Assembly: GCA_964613795.1 (NCBI GenBank)
Contig: CAZTJR010000064.1
Location: 1-6,455 of the forward strand
Reading direction: 5' to 3'
Source: Chromatocurvus sp964613795
Lineage (GTDB): Bacteria > Pseudomonadota > Gammaproteobacteria > Pseudomonadales > Halieaceae
DNA: 6,455 bases
Positions 5,713 through 6,455 of this stretch are shown piece by piece (positions within the stretch are counted from its first letter, which is position 1; each line of letters starts with the position of its first letter). A program made the translations under genes and the position numbers. The notes under the pieces were generated by a model. It did no database searches. It was not told where the DNA came from and saw only the letters and a list, made by a program, of their open reading frames with translations.

Positions 5713-6027
5713 TCATTCCGCGCACTCTATGCAGCGCGCTGCCTCGGGCAGCGCCTGCAGTCTCGCGCCGGCAATCTCCTGGCCACAGCGCTCACACAAA
5801 CCATAGCTGCCCTCTTCAAGGCGCCGCAGAGCCTGGGTGATCTCGCGGATCGACTGGCGCGTCTCATCGCCGATCGCATCAACGACCTCGTCGTTTTCGC
5901 GTTCCTGTGCCTGCTCCTCGGAGTCCGGCGAATGCTCCTGGCCTGCATCAGCCTTGATACTCGCGAGACGCGACTGAAGCTCTTCAAGCTTAGCACGCAG
6001 ACTCTGTTCGAGATTGTCCTGTCTCAT
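5713..6027 (-). CDS. DksA/TraR-family C4 zinc-finger protein (short form)
   Basis: This 104-residue protein belongs to the DksA/TraR family, whose members bind the RNA polymerase secondary channel and modulate initiation, often with ppGpp. The N-terminal half (about 1-72) is predicted coiled-coil, rich in Glu, Gln and Leu. The NDEVVDAIGDE segment (45-55) corresponds to the acidic tip region. Glu47 and Asp50-Ala51 sit where canonical DksA has Asp-x-x-Asp-x-Ala. The C terminus has a four-cysteine zinc finger, CERC (78-81) and CIEC (99-102), preceded by the typical LEEGSYGLC. At 104 residues it is shorter than E. coli DksA (151) and closer to the TraR/YbiI-like forms, so I do not assign dksA. 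A strong GGGAGG ribosome binding site precedes the ATG at 6027. No terminator is visible after it, so readthrough into the S10 operon is possible. Confidence 0.9.
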   Translation of the reverse strand: MRQDNLEQSLRAKLEELQSRLASIKADAGQEHSPDSEEQAQERENDEVVDAIGDETRQSIREITQALRRLEEGSYGLCERCGQEIAGARLQALPEAARCIECAE

Positions 6028-6052
6028 CCTTCCTCCCGAAACGTCCGAACTC

Positions 6053-6295
6053 TCACTGAGAGGCCGTCAGCATTCGATACAATTCGTCTTTGAGGTGCAC
6101 TCGGCGCATCTTGGCCTCTTCTTCGGCGCGCGTCGATGCGGGAGACACCTCGTTCTCCATATTTTCGATTTCCCGCGTCAGATCATGGTATGCATCAAAT
6201 AGCTTACGGAAATGCGCATCGCTTACCTTGAGATCGTGGATGCGGTCTTTAAGGTCTGGGAATTCGTGAACAAGATCGTGATGCTCGACTGACAT
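6053..6295 (-). CDS. YdcH/DUF465-family small protein
   Basis: This 80-residue protein starts MSVEHHDLVHEFPDLKDRIHDLK and has SDAHFRKLFDAYHDLTREIENMENEVSP (25-52) and the C-terminal LKDELYRML (68-76), which together match the DUF465 (YdcH) pattern. It is highly charged, helical and soluble, with no membrane segment or signal peptide. The function of the family is not established. The frame extends six codons further upstream to an ATG at 6313, but the ATG at 6295 gives the usual MSVEHHDL start and has AGAGG seven bases before it. It lies 25 bp upstream of the DksA-like gene, so the two are probably co-transcribed. No clear promoter of its own is seen between it and the tuf terminator. Confidence 0.88.
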   Translation of the reverse strand: MSVEHHDLVHEFPDLKDRIHDLKVSDAHFRKLFDAYHDLTREIENMENEVSPASTRAEEEAKMRRVHLKDELYRMLTASQ

Positions 6296-6302
6296 GGATT
6301 GG

Positions 6303-6307
6303 CCTCT
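6303..6307 (-). promoter_or_regulatory. Shine-Dalgarno site fixing the DUF465 gene start
   Basis: AGAGG lies 7 bases before the ATG at 6295. It lies inside the six-codon extension that would result from starting at 6313, which has no comparable site upstream. Confidence 0.75.
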
Positions 6308-6318
6308 CTGCATGATAC

Positions 6319-6339
6319 GGGTCCGCCAAAGTCGGACCC
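6319..6339 (-). repeat. inverted repeat between the tuf terminator and the DUF465 gene
   Basis: GGGTCCG and CGGACCC form a perfect 7-bp stem with a 7-nt loop, only 8 bp after the tuf terminator hairpin and just upstream of the DUF465 ribosome binding site. No T run follows it on the transcribed strand. It could be a 5' mRNA stabilising structure or an operator-like site. Its role is unknown. Confidence 0.5.
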
Positions 6340-6347
6340 CGGAAATA

Positions 6348-6375
6348 GAAAAGCCCGGCCTGGGCCGGGCTTTTC
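6348..6375 (-). terminator. intrinsic terminator of tuf
   Basis: GAAAAGCCCGGCC and GGCCGGGCTTTTC form a perfect 13-bp inverted repeat separated by two bases, with the stem ending in TTTTCTATTT on the transcribed strand. It begins 18 bp after the tuf stop codon. The A-rich left flank makes it near-symmetrical, so it could also stop transcription from the other direction. Confidence 0.92.
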
Positions 6376-6393
6376 CTCGCCTGCTAGCGGGTA

Positions 6394-6455
6394 TTACTCA
6401 AGGATCTTCGCCACGACGCCGGCGCCGACCGTGCGGCCACCTTCGCGTACCGCAA
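6394..6455 (-). CDS. tuf: elongation factor Tu, C-terminal fragment cut by the window edge
   Basis: Only the last 19 codons and the TAA stop are present. They read AVREGGRTVGAGVVAKILE, which is the near-invariant C terminus of EF-Tu (domain 3), the GTPase that delivers aminoacyl-tRNA to the ribosome. The gene continues past the right edge. In related genomes tuf closes the str operon (rpsL-rpsG-fusA-tuf) upstream of S10. Which tuf copy this is cannot be told here, but the position next to the S10 operon fits the tufA location. Confidence 0.96.
   Translation of the reverse strand, partial: AVREGGRTVGAGVVAKILE

Noticed and set aside
6312..6317. TATCAT as a -10 box for the DUF465 gene
   Set aside because: No -35-like sequence at 16-18 bp, and the resulting start site would fall within or beside the ribosome binding site.
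1..6455. Mobile element, CRISPR array, phage or defence genes
   Set aside because: No transposase, integrase, regular direct repeats, tRNA or att-like site was seen. Gene content is housekeeping with uniform strand and spacing.

Overview
The window is a stretch of bacterial chromosome read entirely from the minus strand. It holds the S10 ribosomal-protein operon (rpsJ-rplC-rplD-rplW-rplB-rpsS-rplV-rpsC-rplP-rpmC-rpsQ), followed by the first two genes of the spc cluster (rplN and the start of rplX). Upstream of it lie two small non-ribosomal genes and the last codons of tuf (EF-Tu). The proteins resemble those of E. coli and Pseudomonas most closely (for example L16 starting MLQPKRTKFRK, and L4 with the GKKPWRQKGTGRAR loop). 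With moderate GC content, this points to a gammaproteobacterium. The genus cannot be named from the sequence alone.

Layout in transcription order (high to low coordinates). 6455-6394 is the tuf 3' end, followed by a perfect 13-bp GC-rich hairpin with T-rich flanks that terminates tuf. 6295-5713 holds a YdcH/DUF465-family small protein and a short DksA/TraR-type zinc-finger protein, closely spaced and probably co-transcribed. 5682-5589 holds a near-consensus sigma70 promoter (TTGACA-17 bp-TAGACT) with a GC-rich discriminator, and a short leader carrying a hairpin followed by a U-rich run, which is a candidate attenuator. 5588-497 holds the eleven S10-operon genes, with short gaps or stop/start overlaps except for a 119-bp structured gap between rpsJ and rplC. 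451-1 holds rplN and the first 18 codons of rplX, continuing off the left edge.

The ribosomal genes look intact, have family-typical lengths and are in the canonical order. Together they supply 30S proteins (S10, S19, S3, S17) and 50S proteins (L3, L4, L23, L2, L22, L16, L29, L14, L24). The less routine parts are the DUF465 plus DksA-like pair between tuf and rpsJ, the compact S10 leader with its putative attenuator, and the hairpin-bearing rpsJ-rplC spacer. I see no mobile element, CRISPR array, tRNA, rRNA or unexplained large coding region. No stretch over 300 bases lacks a gene.
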